Positions 47,183-57,311 of a stretch of DNA of 64,000 nucleotides are shown here, piece by piece. How positions within the stretch are numbered: position 1 is the first letter of the stretch; the number at the start of each line of letters is the position of its first letter. Origin of the DNA: Caldanaerobius polysaccharolyticus DSM 13641 (GTDB lineage Bacteria > Bacillota > Thermoanaerobacteria > Thermoanaerobacterales > Caldanaerobiaceae); NCBI RefSeq assembly GCF_000427425.1, contig NZ_KE386494.1:649886-713885 (forward strand). The letters run 5' to 3'. The notes beneath the pieces were generated by a model. It saw only the letters and a list, made by a program, of their open reading frames with translations, was not told the origin of the DNA and made no database searches. Made by a program: the position numbers and the translations under genes.

Positions 47183-48976
47183 GTGAAAATACTGAAATTT
47201 TTCAAAAAGCACATCCCACTGATCCTCATCGCGCTCATCGCCATCGGTGGCTTATCCTATTATTACGCATCCAGCCATAAAAAAGCAACCCAACAGCAGC
47301 TTCCTACAGTCATAGCGAGAAAAGGCAACATATCCGTCACAGTAACCGGCAGTGGGCCTGTGCAACCTATTAAGACGGCAAACATTTTATCACAGGTAAG
47401 CTCTACGGTGTTAAAGGTCAATTTTAGCGAAGGTGACCGCGTAAAGGCAGGAGACATTTTGTGCGTACTGGATAACTCATCTTTTACAAGCAACATAAAA
47501 AACAGCGAGCTACAACTGGAGCAAGCCAAAATGAATCTGGAAGGTGCTGAAAAAAACTCCGATAGCCTAACGATAAGGGCTCCTATATCAGGTTACATTT
47601 CCAGCTTGTCAGTACAAAAAGGAAATTCTGTAGCTGCAAATACGGCCATTGCAACTATACAGGATACCAGTAATCTTACCGTCACAGCCCCCTTTAGCGA
47701 AATCCTCGCCAGCAAACTAAAAATAAGTGATAAAGCCTATGCCCAGATAACTGATGGATCGTCGCAGGTAAAAGGCTATGTAAACCACATCAGCGCCAGC
47801 TATTCGTATAAAAACGGCATAAAAGCCAGAGACGTGAGCATCCAGTTTAAAAACCCAGGTTCACTCCAGTTAAACACCGAGATGTACATATTCGTAAATA
47901 CCCCTCAAGGTAAATCGTATTCACTGGCCCCAGGCTCTGTACAGGCATCAAATACCTCCAGTGTCTTATCTCAGGTAGCAGGAACTATAGCATCTCTCAG
48001 CGTAAACCCGGGCGATTACGTCCAAAAAGGAGACATCATAGCTACCATCTCTAGCGACAACGTAACCAGCAACTTAAAGCAGGCTCAGTTACAATATGAA
48101 ATAGCATTAAACAACTATAATTCCCAGCTAAGCGCCCTTGACAATTACTCAATAAAAGTACCTTTTAACGGAGTGATAACGTCTTTTCTGGTAAACCCGG
48201 GAGATGGGGTAAAAGAAGGGCAGCAAATAGCCACCATAGCCGATACATCTGGTATGAAGTTCACCATCCCCGTGGATGAGCTGGATATCTCAAACATTAA
48301 AGTGGGTCAGAATGTAACAGTCACATTAGACGCCATTCCAGGCAAAACGTACAGCGGCAAAGTAAGCAAGGTTGCAGAACAAGGCACGTCGCAAAATGGC
48401 GTCACTACCTACAACGTGGACATAACCATAGACAACCCTGCAAACGTTAAGATAGGAATGAACGCCAATGCCGAGATAGAGGTAGCTGTTGCCAAAGACG
48501 TGATAGTATTGCCCCAGTCCGCCATAATCAAGTTAGGTGGACGCAATTTCGTCATTCAAAAGAAAAACATACCTGCCGATTTTGACATAACAAGGCTTAC
48601 TTCGCTTTTGAGGCAGTCCACGAGCTCTACATCCGGCTCTCAACCCTCAGCAAGGACGGGCCAGTTTACCAGTTTCCAATTCGCCAGAGGAAATAATAGC
48701 AGAAACAGAAATGCAGGTGGTTACACGCGCTCACGTTCTAACAACTCCTTTAGAAATCTCTTAACCCCTGTGGAATTGGGATTGTCCAACGACAATATGG
48801 TAGAGGTAAAAAGCGGTTTGGACGAGGGAGCCGCGGTAATCCTGCCTTATTCTATAAGCAGTAATAACAGCAGTCAAAGCGGTCAGAGCCAATCAAATAG
48901 CAGACCCGGAGGAGGTTTTGGCGGAGGCTTCGGAGGAGGTTTCGGTGGTGGTTTTATGGGTGGACGTGGGAGGTAA
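47183..48976 (+). CDS. MacA-like membrane fusion protein with duplicated adaptor unit
   Basis: 597 aa. One N-terminal membrane anchor (about 10-28), then two successive units each with a lipoyl-like half, short coiled coil and second lipoyl half (from VSSTVLKVNFSEGDRVKAGD and from VAGTIASLSVNPGDYVQKGD), followed by beta-barrel and membrane-proximal parts. A Ser/Arg/Asn-rich region and a (GGGF)-type glycine tail end the chain. It should link the ABC exporter encoded next to the cell wall space. Most MacA proteins have a single adaptor unit. GTG start after GGGGAGGG. Confidence 0.85.
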   Translation: MKILKFFKKHIPLILIALIAIGGLSYYYASSHKKATQQQLPTVIARKGNISVTVTGSGPVQPIKTANILSQVSSTVLKVNFSEGDRVKAGDILCVLDNSSFTSNIKNSELQLEQAKMNLEGAEKNSDSLTIRAPISGYISSLSVQKGNSVAANTAIATIQDTSNLTVTAPFSEILASKLKISDKAYAQITDGSSQVKGYVNHISASYSYKNGIKARDVSIQFKNPGSLQLNTEMYIFVNTPQGKSYSLAPGSVQASNTSSVLSQVAGTIASLSVNPGDYVQKGDIIATISSDNVTSNLKQAQLQYEIALNNYNSQLSALDNYSIKVPFNGVITSFLVNPGDGVKEGQQIATIADTSGMKFTIPVDELDISNIKVGQNVTVTLDAIPGKTYSGKVSKVAEQGTSQNGVTTYNVDITIDNPANVKIGMNANAEIEVAVAKDVIVLPQSAIIKLGGRNFVIQKKNIPADFDITRLTSLLRQSTSSTSGSQPSARTGQFTSFQFARGNNSRNRNAGGYTRSRSNNSFRNLLTPVELGLSNDNMVEVKSGLDEGAAVILPYSISSNNSSQSGQSQSNSRPGGGFGGGFGGGFGGGFMGGRGR

Positions 48977-48981
48977 TAGAC

Positions 48982-49671
48982 GTGGCAGTGATATATCTAA
49001 AAAATGTATGCAAGTACTATAAGATGGGTGAAGAAATAGTAAAAGCCCTTGACGATGTTTCTCTGGAGATTGAAAAAGGCTCTTTTACTACAGTGATTGG
49101 CCCTTCAGGTTCCGGCAAATCCACTCTCATGAATATCCTGGGGTGCCTGGATGTGCCCACATCCGGCACGTATATTTTAGATGGCGTGGATACTAGAAAA
49201 ATGGATGACGATGAACTCTCCGCCATAAGAAACAAAAAGATAGGGTTCGTCTTTCAATACTATAACCTTCTACCCAAATTGACAGCAATAGAAAACGTGG
49301 AGCTGCCCCTCATATATGCAGGCGTCCCTAAAAGCAGGAGGTTAAAAGCCGCCAGACAACTGTTAGAGTCAGTAGGCATGGGCTCAAGGCTATACCATTA
49401 TCCATCGCAGCTGTCAGGAGGGCAGCAGCAGAGGGTCGCCATCGCAAGGGCGCTGGTAACAAACCCTGAAATCATCCTCGCCGACGAGCCCACGGGTAAC
49501 CTGGATTCCAGAAGCGGAGAAGAAGTGATGAAGATACTTGCCATGATCAATGAAAAAGAGAAAAAGACAATAGTGCTCATAACTCACGACATGAAAATCG
49601 CAAGTTACGGTAAAAGGCTGATCATGATATCCGACGGGAAAATAGTAAGACAGGAGGAAAATCATGCGTAG
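48982..49671 (+). CDS. MacB/LolD-type ABC exporter ATP-binding protein
   Basis: 229 aa. Walker [10 protein letters not shown], signature [15 protein letters not shown], Walker [14 protein letters not shown], all typical of the MacB/FtsE/LolD class. GTG start after GGGAGG inside the spacer to the adaptor gene. It powers the FtsX-like permease encoded next, whose gene overlaps by 8 bp. The cargo is unknown; peptides or antimicrobial compounds are usual for the class. Confidence 0.92.
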   Translation: MAVIYLKNVCKYYKMGEEIVKALDDVSLEIEKGSFTTVIGPSGSGKSTLMNILGCLDVPTSGTYILDGVDTRKMDDDELSAIRNKKIGFVFQYYNLLPKLTAIENVELPLIYAGVPKSRRLKAARQLLESVGMGSRLYHYPSQLSGGQQQRVAIARALVTNPEIILADEPTGNLDSRSGEEVMKILAMINEKEKKTIVLITHDMKIASYGKRLIMISDGKIVRQEENHA

Positions 49672-50842
49672 AATGTATGAAGCTTTTATAATGTCGATAA
49701 AGAACATCCTGTCTAATAAAGTGAGGTCCTTTTTAACAATGCTGGGCCTTATAATCGGCGTCTCCTCTGTCATCATTCTCACCTCTTTAGCTCAGGGCGC
49801 CACGGCAAAAATCGTGAACAACATAAAAAGCATGGGCACTAACCTCATAGTCGTAAACATAATGAGGGGAGAGAGTTCAAGAGACATTGCGTATAGCGAT
49901 ATACAGAATTTCCAAAAAGAAAACAGCAGCCTTATAAGCGGCATCGCTCCTGTCGTCAATGGCGATGTCACCATAAAATACATGGATAACTTCTACAATA
50001 CATCGCTTATAGGCACCAATGAACAGTACAGCGGAATTCAAAACATAACCATGGCATCAGGAAGGTTTATAAGCCAGGACGACGTAACGATGAGGCGAAA
50101 AGTAGCCGTGATAGGTTCATACGTGGCGAGAGAGCTCTTTGGATTTAGCAACCCCATAGGCCAGAACATAAAAATCAACGGCAATATACTGAACATAGTA
50201 GGTGTGATGCAGGAACGGCAAGGATCTACTCAAGGTTCAGAAGACGACCGAATAATCATACCCGTTACCACATGTCAACGGCTTCTTCAAAACGCATTTA
50301 TAAGGACGTATTACATAGAGGCAAGCAATGAGCAAGCGGTAAATACAGTGTTTAACATTATTCAGGAGTATCTTTTAAACCGCTTTAAATCCTCCAATGC
50401 CTTCAGGATATTTAACATGCAAAATATGCTGGACACCCTTTCTAACAGCACCAGGACTCTGACACTGCTCCTTGGCGCCATAGCATCCATATCCCTCATT
50501 GTAGGCGGCATAGGCATAATGAACATCATGCTGGTATCAGTAACAGAAAGGACCCGGGAAATAGGTATAAGAAAGGCTATAGGAGCAAGGCGAAAGGACA
50601 TTGTCATGCAGTTTTTAATAGAGGCTCTGGTATTATCAGGGGTAGGAGGACTTACAGGAATTGTATTAGGAGTCGCTATATCCATGTACCTCAATAAAAG
50701 CGGTATAATGGCGGCGATAGTCTCCCCATCGTCGGTAATAGTGGCGTTTCTATTTTCCTTAGGAGTAGGTATTGTATTCGGTTCGTACCCAGCATCTAAG
50801 GCATCCAGATTAAATCCCATTGACGCTTTAAGATATGAGTGA
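49664..50842 (+). CDS. MacB-like FtsX-domain ABC permease
   Basis: 392 aa: first membrane helix around 18-40, a long extracytoplasmic MacB_PCD domain (about 45-245), then three helices carrying the FtsX domain (GGIGIMNIMLVSVTERTREI near 290). Works with the adaptor and ATPase above as a MacAB-type mechanotransmission pump. Start ATG after GGAGG, overlapping the ATPase gene. Confidence 0.92.
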   Translation: MRRMYEAFIMSIKNILSNKVRSFLTMLGLIIGVSSVIILTSLAQGATAKIVNNIKSMGTNLIVVNIMRGESSRDIAYSDIQNFQKENSSLISGIAPVVNGDVTIKYMDNFYNTSLIGTNEQYSGIQNITMASGRFISQDDVTMRRKVAVIGSYVARELFGFSNPIGQNIKINGNILNIVGVMQERQGSTQGSEDDRIIIPVTTCQRLLQNAFIRTYYIEASNEQAVNTVFNIIQEYLLNRFKSSNAFRIFNMQNMLDTLSNSTRTLTLLLGAIASISLIVGGIGIMNIMLVSVTERTREIGIRKAIGARRKDIVMQFLIEALVLSGVGGLTGIVLGVAISMYLNKSGIMAAIVSPSSVIVAFLFSLGVGIVFGSYPASKASRLNPIDALRYE

Positions 50843-50854
50843 GGTGAAAAATCA

Positions 50855-53149
50855 ATGAAATCAAGGTTATTCGTAGCCCTGTGTATTCTGTCGATCCTGA
50901 TTGCAGGAACTACAGCGACAGCCTATGCCAGCTTTAAAGACATTCCATCGTCAGCAGTCGACGAAAATCTGATGCTTGAGAGCCTTTCACAGCTCGGCAT
51001 AATAAGCGGCTTTCCCGATGGTACATTTAGGCCCAACAACGCTGTCACGCGGGCTGAATTCGCTAAAATGGTCATTACAGCATTGAGGATTTCCCCGGCA
51101 AACTTAAGCAGAGGCCAATTATTTAAGGATGTGCCTTTGCAAATGTGGTACTACAATTATGTCACAGAAGCAGCGTTAAACGGGCTTATAAGCGGATATG
51201 CTGACGGCACCTTTAAGCCCAATAACCCTATATCCTACCAGGAGGGGCTTGCTATACTCATACGCGCTCTCGGGTATAGCGACAGTGACTTAAGCGGTAT
51301 ATGGCCCGCTAACTACATTAACAAGGCCAGTGAGCTGGGACTTACAGATGGCATTTCCCTTAATCCGGAAAATAAACTGGACAGAAAAACCACTGCCATA
51401 CTCATAAACCAATTTTTATTATTGAACAAAAAAGGCTCCCAATCCACCGTGGTAGAAACAACAAACAACATGAGCCTTAAAGATTGCATTATCACCGGCA
51501 CCAGTCAAATCAATAGCGCTCTTTCTCAAAACGAAGTGGAAACAAATACAGGTATTTACCATATCAAAGCATATCCTGTAGATCAGATTATAGGATATGA
51601 GGTTAAGATGCTTGTAGACAACAGCGGAAATGTAAAAGCCATATTCCCTGTAAATGAAAGCAACAGAAAGGTGTACACAGTGGACTCGTATATATCCAAC
51701 CAAGCTGACGTCCACGAAGTAAATGGGAGTAAATCCACCTTGACTCTGGAAGGTTATTCTAATTACTATTACAAAGGCCAAAGCGTTCAAATGAACACCT
51801 TTATTCAATCCATTAAGGTAAACTCTACCTTGATTAAAAACGTAGACAGTCAGGGACACAACTACCTGGTATTATTAGACCCCATCGTAAACGGCCCTTA
51901 TATTTCACCGTCAGACTATTACGCAGGAATGAGCATCAATGGCGTTAAATTAAATAGCGCCAATGTACAGGTAATAAAGAACGGTAGCAAGGCTACCTTA
52001 AACGACATCAAAAAGTACGATATAGTGAAATTTCTCAGTGATTTCCTGAACACGCAAAAAATACTTTACGTAGATGATTACAAAATCACAGGAAATATCA
52101 CAGCTATAAAGCCTGGAAGCTACGCAGCAACTCAGGTTTTAGTAAATGGGGTTGCGTACAACATTGGCAGCAGCACAGCGCAAAATAAACTAAAAAGTTT
52201 ATACAATGTAGGAAGCAGTGTCACGCTGCTAATGGACCAAGATAACAACGTCATAGACATCATACCTCCTGTGTACTCGGATGTATCTGATATAGCCGTA
52301 GCGCTAAAGGCCGATACAGAAGTAGATTATTCTGCAGGCCCAGCAGGAGGAGCTATTGGCACGGTAACGCTATTTACGCCATCGGGCCAGCAGGTAACAT
52401 ATAAGACATCTCAGGACGCCACGTCCTTTGTAGGCGAGGTCGTCTCTTATAAAGTCGATAGCAACGGTTACGTCACGCTGAATTCCGTATCTGTAAATAC
52501 GTCTGATGTAACCATCGACCAGTTGAACGATACAATAAACGGCAGAGATATTTCGTCTGATTCCATTTTCATAGACGTATCAGAAAACAACGGCGTGTAC
52601 ACAGCAAAGCTCGTACAGTTCTCCGATTTGCCAGCGGGGACATTTGACAGCGACGTCCTGGCTTACGAAGTAATAGACAGCAACTTTGGCGATGTACGCC
52701 TCGCCATTTTTAACGATATTATGAGCTTAAAGCCGGATTTCGGAGTGGTTATAGAAGCAACGCCTATATTTGCCAATGGAGTGCAGACGGGCTCAAATAT
52801 CACTCTGCTTTCTACTCAAGGTACAGAGCGAATAAGTACCAATATCTTAAACCTCCAAGTAGGGGATATAGTATCTATAAGCAATCAAGCAATTCAATCC
52901 CGCCTCAAGCCTATTCAAAAAGGTGGTTCCGCAACAGCCGTGGACAACAGCAGGATAAAAGTAGATGACAAGATATATAACTTATCTTCAGGTGTATTGG
53001 TTGTAAAATGCGATAGCCCTAACAACGAGTACAGCATTTCATCGCTGGCAGAACTCAATACATTGATCCAGCAGGGCAAAGCAGACGACGTATACCTGTA
53101 CAGCACAGACGGCAATTACGTCAACGTGATAATAGTATACAGAGATTAA
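50855..53149 (+). CDS. S-layer-homology protein coupled to the exporter operon
   Basis: 764 aa. A signal peptide (about 1-26, ending AYA), then three SLH repeats (about 27-200; GIISGFPDGTFRPNNAVTRAEF and GLISGYADGTFKPNNPISYQEG are clear) that bind cell wall polymer. The remaining 560 residues are beta-rich, with many Asn, Ser and Val, and show no enzyme motif I know. It lies 12 bp after the permease gene, with GAGGTG as ribosome site, so it is part of the MacAB-like operon. It may extend the export path across the wall or be its cargo. Confidence 0.88.
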   Translation: MKSRLFVALCILSILIAGTTATAYASFKDIPSSAVDENLMLESLSQLGIISGFPDGTFRPNNAVTRAEFAKMVITALRISPANLSRGQLFKDVPLQMWYYNYVTEAALNGLISGYADGTFKPNNPISYQEGLAILIRALGYSDSDLSGIWPANYINKASELGLTDGISLNPENKLDRKTTAILINQFLLLNKKGSQSTVVETTNNMSLKDCIITGTSQINSALSQNEVETNTGIYHIKAYPVDQIIGYEVKMLVDNSGNVKAIFPVNESNRKVYTVDSYISNQADVHEVNGSKSTLTLEGYSNYYYKGQSVQMNTFIQSIKVNSTLIKNVDSQGHNYLVLLDPIVNGPYISPSDYYAGMSINGVKLNSANVQVIKNGSKATLNDIKKYDIVKFLSDFLNTQKILYVDDYKITGNITAIKPGSYAATQVLVNGVAYNIGSSTAQNKLKSLYNVGSSVTLLMDQDNNVIDIIPPVYSDVSDIAVALKADTEVDYSAGPAGGAIGTVTLFTPSGQQVTYKTSQDATSFVGEVVSYKVDSNGYVTLNSVSVNTSDVTIDQLNDTINGRDISSDSIFIDVSENNGVYTAKLVQFSDLPAGTFDSDVLAYEVIDSNFGDVRLAIFNDIMSLKPDFGVVIEATPIFANGVQTGSNITLLSTQGTERISTNILNLQVGDIVSISNQAIQSRLKPIQKGGSATAVDNSRIKVDDKIYNLSSGVLVVKCDSPNNEYSISSLAELNTLIQQGKADDVYLYSTDGNYVNVIIVYRD

Positions 53150-53150
53150 C

Positions 53151-53193
53151 AAAAAAGCCGCAGAAGAATTTTTGATTCTTTTGCGGCTTTTTA
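53151..53193. terminator. Bidirectional terminator, copy one of a near-identical pair
   Basis: AAAAAAGCCGCAGAAGAA and TTCTTTTGCGGCTTTTT form a long stem with A and T runs on both sides, between the converging SLH gene and xylH. An almost identical copy lies at 62585-62627. Confidence 0.92.
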
Positions 53194-53199
53194 AAGATA

Positions 53200-54357
53200 T
53201 TAGTTTTTATTCTTTGACGTTATATCAAACCATACAGCTATCAAAAGTATTAACCCTTTAACAACATATTGCCAAAATGGCGATGCATTAAGCATACTCA
53301 TTCCATTATCGATACTTGCCATAATTAAAGCGCCTATTAACGCCCCTGTTACAGAACCACTACCGCCCATAAGACTGGCACCACCAATTACACATGCCGC
53401 TATTGCATCTAATTCCGCATTTTGACCGGCAGAAACAGATGCTGCATTTAACCTTGACGTCAGTAAGATTCCTGCCACGGCTGCTAATAATCCATTTATG
53501 GCAAATAGCGTCACAATCATCTTTTTGATGTTTATACCAGATAATTTGGCAGCTTCCATATTTCCTCCTATTGCATACACTCTTCTTCCAAATACGGTTT
53601 TATTGGATACGTAAGAAAAAATCAAAGCCAAAACTATCATTATAAGTACAGGCAAAGGGATACCTTGATAAGAATTAAGTATTATTATAGATATACCTAC
53701 TAAAACTATTAATACCACTATCTTAAAAATATCAATATTAAGTGGAGCAACTTCTATCCCATACTTCACCTTAGATTTCCTGCTATTGAAAATGCCATAT
53801 ATTATAGCTATTGCTGCCAAAATACCTAAAAAATACCCGCTTGCATCTGTCAGATACGCCTGTCCTACAAATTGAAAATCTGAACTCAGCGGTGCTATTG
53901 TTAAGCCTTTACTAACTCCAATAAGAATTCCTCTAAATAGTAACATACCCGCTAATGTTACGATAAAAGCCGGCACATTTCCATAAGCAACCCACCAACC
54001 GTTCCATAACCCTAGTATCAAGCCTAGTAGCAAAGTAATAAGCATGGATAGTATTCCATTTACTTTTAACCATACGTTTAAAATCGCCGCAATTCCGCCT
54101 AATAATCCTAATAAAGAACCAACCGATAAATCTATTTGCCCTGCTATAATTACGAATACCATTCCTACCGCTAAAACACCTGTTGATGTCATTTGACTAA
54201 AAAGGTTAGAAATATTCCTAGATGATAAAAATTGCCCATTAGTAGTTAAATAAAAAATAATCCATATCATTATAAGTGCCAGCGCTATTGTATATGTTCT
54301 TATATTAAAGTTAAATCTTTTTTTGGTTTCTTGCACACCATTTTTAACCTCAAGCAT
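53200..54357 (-). CDS. xylH: D-xylose-type ABC transporter permease
   Basis: 385 aa with about ten membrane helices and the ribose/xylose permease pattern (FVIIAGQIDLSVGSLLGLLG, GNMEAAKLSGIN, and AIAACVIGGASLMGGSGS). XylH is preferred over RbsC because of the linked XylF-like binding protein and its length. The ATG overlaps the xylG stop by one base (TGATG). Confidence 0.9.
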   Translation of the reverse strand: MLEVKNGVQETKKRFNFNIRTYTIALALIMIWIIFYLTTNGQFLSSRNISNLFSQMTSTGVLAVGMVFVIIAGQIDLSVGSLLGLLGGIAAILNVWLKVNGILSMLITLLLGLILGLWNGWWVAYGNVPAFIVTLAGMLLFRGILIGVSKGLTIAPLSSDFQFVGQAYLTDASGYFLGILAAIAIIYGIFNSRKSKVKYGIEVAPLNIDIFKIVVLIVLVGISIIILNSYQGIPLPVLIMIVLALIFSYVSNKTVFGRRVYAIGGNMEAAKLSGINIKKMIVTLFAINGLLAAVAGILLTSRLNAASVSAGQNAELDAIAACVIGGASLMGGSGSVTGALIGALIMASIDNGMSMLNASPFWQYVVKGLILLIAVWFDITSKNKN

Positions 54358-55880
54358 CAGACGTTACCTCCTATCGCTTTGCTCATTATCATTTCTTGCG
54401 TAACATTTTGGTTAATAAATTCTCCTCTAATTTCTCCCTCGTGCATAACTAATATTCTATCGCTCATTCCAATTACTTCCGGCAACTCTGAAGATACCAT
54501 GATTATTGAGATGCCTTCTTTAACTAATCGATTCATTAATTTATAAATTTCATATTTAGCACCCACATCTATTCCACGAGTCGGTTCATCTAAAATTAAC
54601 ACTTTAGGCTTTATAAGAAGATTTTTTGCCAAAACCACTTTTTGCTGATTTCCCCCACTCAGACTTTTTACAGGCATTTCAAAATGAGCAACTTTTATTC
54701 GCAGTTCATTTATAAATTTTTTTACATCTAATATTTCTCTGTATAAATTAACATAGTCAAACTTTTCGCGATAGCTTTCAATATTTGATAACGTGACATT
54801 CTTTCTGACAGACATTGAACCAATAAGTCCTAATCCTTTCCTATCCTCTGGTACCATAGCTATACCATAATGCAAAGCATCCCCAGGATTTTTAATAATT
54901 ATTTTCTTACCCTCTAAATAAACCTCGCCCGTGAAAGTTCCGGGGTATGATCCAAAAATACTAGACATCAACTCCGTTCTCCCCGCACCTATCAGTCCAA
55001 ATACGCCAAGAATTTCCCCTTTCTTCAAGCTAAAACTAGCATTTTTTACAACTTTTTTATTTGAATTATTTATATCAAATACATTAAAATCCTTTACTTC
55101 AAAACAAATATCCCCTATTTGATGTTCTTCTTTTGGAAACAAATTAGACAATTCTCTACCTACCATCATTCTTATAATTTGGCTTTGAGTCAAATTTTGC
55201 ATGCTCTCCGTATTAATAGTCTTTCCATCTCTAATTACTGTAACTGTATCTACTATATTAGCCACCTCATTTAACTTATGAGATATATATATACAAGTTA
55301 CACCTTTGCTCTTAAGTTTTCTTAGTATATTCATGAGTACTTCAACTTCAGAATCTGTCAAAGAAGCTGTAGGCTCATCTAATATAAGCAAATTTGCATT
55401 TTTTGATAAAGCTTTCGCTATTTCTATCAATTGTTTTTGACCTATACCTAAATTTCTTACCTTTGTGTAAGGATTTATCTCAAGATGTAATTCATTTAAA
55501 AGCTCCTTTGTTTTTTTATACATTAAATTAAAATCTACTCTTCCGTGAATATTTAGTTCATTTCCCATAAATATGTTTTCGCAAACCGAAAGCTCATCGA
55601 CTAGTGCTAATTCTTGGTGAATTATGGATATTCCAACCCTTTCAGCATCTTTGATATTGCGCAATATTAATTTTTCTCCATTGTAAAGAATTTCTCCAGT
55701 ATATGTACCATAAGGATATACACCGCTCAATATTTTCATCAATGTTGACTTTCCCGCACCGTTTTCACCGCAAAGGCCATGTATTTCACCTCTTCTAACT
55801 TTTAAATTTACATTATCTAGTGCTTTAACTCCCGAAAATTCCTTGGTTATATTCCTCATCTCAAGAATAAACTCATTCAT
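54357..55880 (-). CDS. xylG: D-xylose-type ABC transporter, double ATPase
   Basis: 507 aa with two fused ATPase domains. The first has Walker A GENGAGKST and a signature region GIGQKQLIEIA; the second has GLIGAGRTEL and SGGNQQKVVLAKNL. This is the carbohydrate type (CUT2), working as a single chain with two XylH copies. Lies between xylF (66 bp gap) and xylH. Ribosome site GAGGAAG. The sequence is noticeably AT-rich. Confidence 0.93.
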   Translation of the reverse strand: MNEFILEMRNITKEFSGVKALDNVNLKVRRGEIHGLCGENGAGKSTLMKILSGVYPYGTYTGEILYNGEKLILRNIKDAERVGISIIHQELALVDELSVCENIFMGNELNIHGRVDFNLMYKKTKELLNELHLEINPYTKVRNLGIGQKQLIEIAKALSKNANLLILDEPTASLTDSEVEVLMNILRKLKSKGVTCIYISHKLNEVANIVDTVTVIRDGKTINTESMQNLTQSQIIRMMVGRELSNLFPKEEHQIGDICFEVKDFNVFDINNSNKKVVKNASFSLKKGEILGVFGLIGAGRTELMSSIFGSYPGTFTGEVYLEGKKIIIKNPGDALHYGIAMVPEDRKGLGLIGSMSVRKNVTLSNIESYREKFDYVNLYREILDVKKFINELRIKVAHFEMPVKSLSGGNQQKVVLAKNLLIKPKVLILDEPTRGIDVGAKYEIYKLMNRLVKEGISIIMVSSELPEVIGMSDRILVMHEGEIRGEFINQNVTQEMIMSKAIGGNV

Positions 55881-55946
55881 AAGAAATCACTTCCTCGCCA
55901 ATAGTCTTGCAAAGGGAGAACGTCTGCCATTCTCCCTTCTAAATTA

Positions 55947-57047
55947 TTATTTAGGCCATTGATCTTTAGGAACATTCCTATAAACATCTTCTAATTTGTG
56001 AAAACCATCTTTAATAATCGTATCGTACATATTGCCTTTATCTACCGCAATAGGTGTAAGCAAAATCGATGGCACATCAATTTTCCCATTATTCACTTTT
56101 CCATTCGTAGCCACCTTTTCACCTTTAGCTAATGCTACCGCTATTTCAGCTCCTTTTGTGGCTTCTTGAGCTATGGGTTTATACACTGTCATAGTTTGTT
56201 TGCCTTCAACAATTAATTGGCAGTTAGCTAAATCCGCATCTTGACCTGAAATAGGAACCTTACCTGCCAAACCTTGTTCTTCCAATGCCCTAACAGCCCC
56301 CAGCGCCGTACTATCATTAGCGGCGACAACCGCGTCAATTTTATTATTATTAGCCGTTAATGCATTTTGCATAATATTATATGCTTCCTGAGTCGACCAA
56401 TCCTTTGCCCACTGTTCTCCCACAATCTTTATATCACCTTTGTCTATTAAAGGTTGTAGTACTTTCTTTTGTCCTTTCTCAAAAAGTTTTGCATTGTTGT
56501 CAGTTGGAGAACCTTCAAGCAAAAAATATCTTCCTTTTGGCTTTAATTTCGTAATAGCTTGGGCCTGTAATTCTCCCACGCGTACATTATCAAATGATAC
56601 ATAGTAATCCACATCAGCATTATTTATTAACCTGTCGTATGCTAAAACTTTTATCCCCGCCTTATGAGCTTGATCTACAATAGGAGCTATTGCCTGTCCA
56701 TCATGAGGAATTATTACCAACACATCTACACCTTGAGCAATTAAATTTTGACTCTGTGAGTACTGGGTTTGTGAATCTCCGTTTGCAGATTGAACAAGCA
56801 CATCGGCTCCCAATTGTTTAGCCCTTTGCACAAATATGTCCCTATCATGTTGCCATCTTTCAAGCCTTAAATCATCTATGCTGAGGCCTATTTTTATTTT
56901 GCCAGTTGTCTTTGTAGCAACTTTATCTGCTTGGCTTTCATTATTTGATTGCTGATTATTTGCAGTTTTTATACACCCTGAAAAAGTAATCAATATAAAA
57001 GTAAAAAGCAGAAATATTGAAGTAAGTTTCAAAATAATTTTTTGCAT
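55947..57047 (-). CDS. xylF: D-xylose-binding lipoprotein
   Basis: 366 aa from the ATG giving MQKIILKL, ten bases after AGGAGG. Lipoprotein signal with FSGC. The mature part matches XylF closely: IGLSIDDLRLERWQHDRDIF, VQSANGDSQTQ, GVDVLVIIPHDGQAIAP, VLAYDRLI and ISGQDADLANCQ. It binds xylose outside the membrane for XylGH. First gene of xylFGH. No xylose isomerase or kinase gene is present nearby. Confidence 0.93.
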   Translation of the reverse strand: MQKIILKLTSIFLLFTFILITFSGCIKTANNQQSNNESQADKVATKTTGKIKIGLSIDDLRLERWQHDRDIFVQRAKQLGADVLVQSANGDSQTQYSQSQNLIAQGVDVLVIIPHDGQAIAPIVDQAHKAGIKVLAYDRLINNADVDYYVSFDNVRVGELQAQAITKLKPKGRYFLLEGSPTDNNAKLFEKGQKKVLQPLIDKGDIKIVGEQWAKDWSTQEAYNIMQNALTANNNKIDAVVAANDSTALGAVRALEEQGLAGKVPISGQDADLANCQLIVEGKQTMTVYKPIAQEATKGAEIAVALAKGEKVATNGKVNNGKIDVPSILLTPIAVDKGNMYDTIIKDGFHKLEDVYRNVPKDQWPK

Positions 57048-57158
57048 TCTGCAATTTCCTCCTCTAATCATTTTACAAAACTTTTTAAAATAAAATACTT
57101 ATTATGAGAAAAACAGCTACCACCTCCCTATTACAACAAAGACCTTTGTCTATCTTTT

Positions 57159-57215
57159 TAAACAAAGTTTACTAAGTTGCTACTATTATGTTACATCTCA
57201 GTAAAAACATTTTCA
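57159..57215 (-). promoter_or_regulatory. Candidate control region of xylFGH
   Basis: TAAACAAAGTTTA (57159-57171) is a perfect palindrome, TAAAC-N3-GTTTA, similar in style to XylR/ROK operators. TGAAAATGTTTTTA on the minus strand (57202-57215) resembles a catabolite-response element at 12 of 14 positions. A possible promoter overlaps it (TTGAAA, spacer 17, TAACAT). All are sequence matches by eye. Confidence 0.4.
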
Positions 57216-57252
57216 AAGCCCAAATTTGGCCAATTTCACCGAATATTCGCCG

Positions 57253-57265
57253 TTTTTTTTTTTTT
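57253..57265 (+). repeat. Run of 13 T upstream of xylFGH
   Basis: A homopolymer between the xylF control region and the end of the next gene, adjoining the palindrome CGAATATTCG (57239-57248). No hairpin precedes it on the plus strand. Confidence 0.8.
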
Positions 57266-57311
57266 CAGAATTTTGCTCACGATTTCTTACTTTCTCTCCA
57301 TTTTTCTCTTC

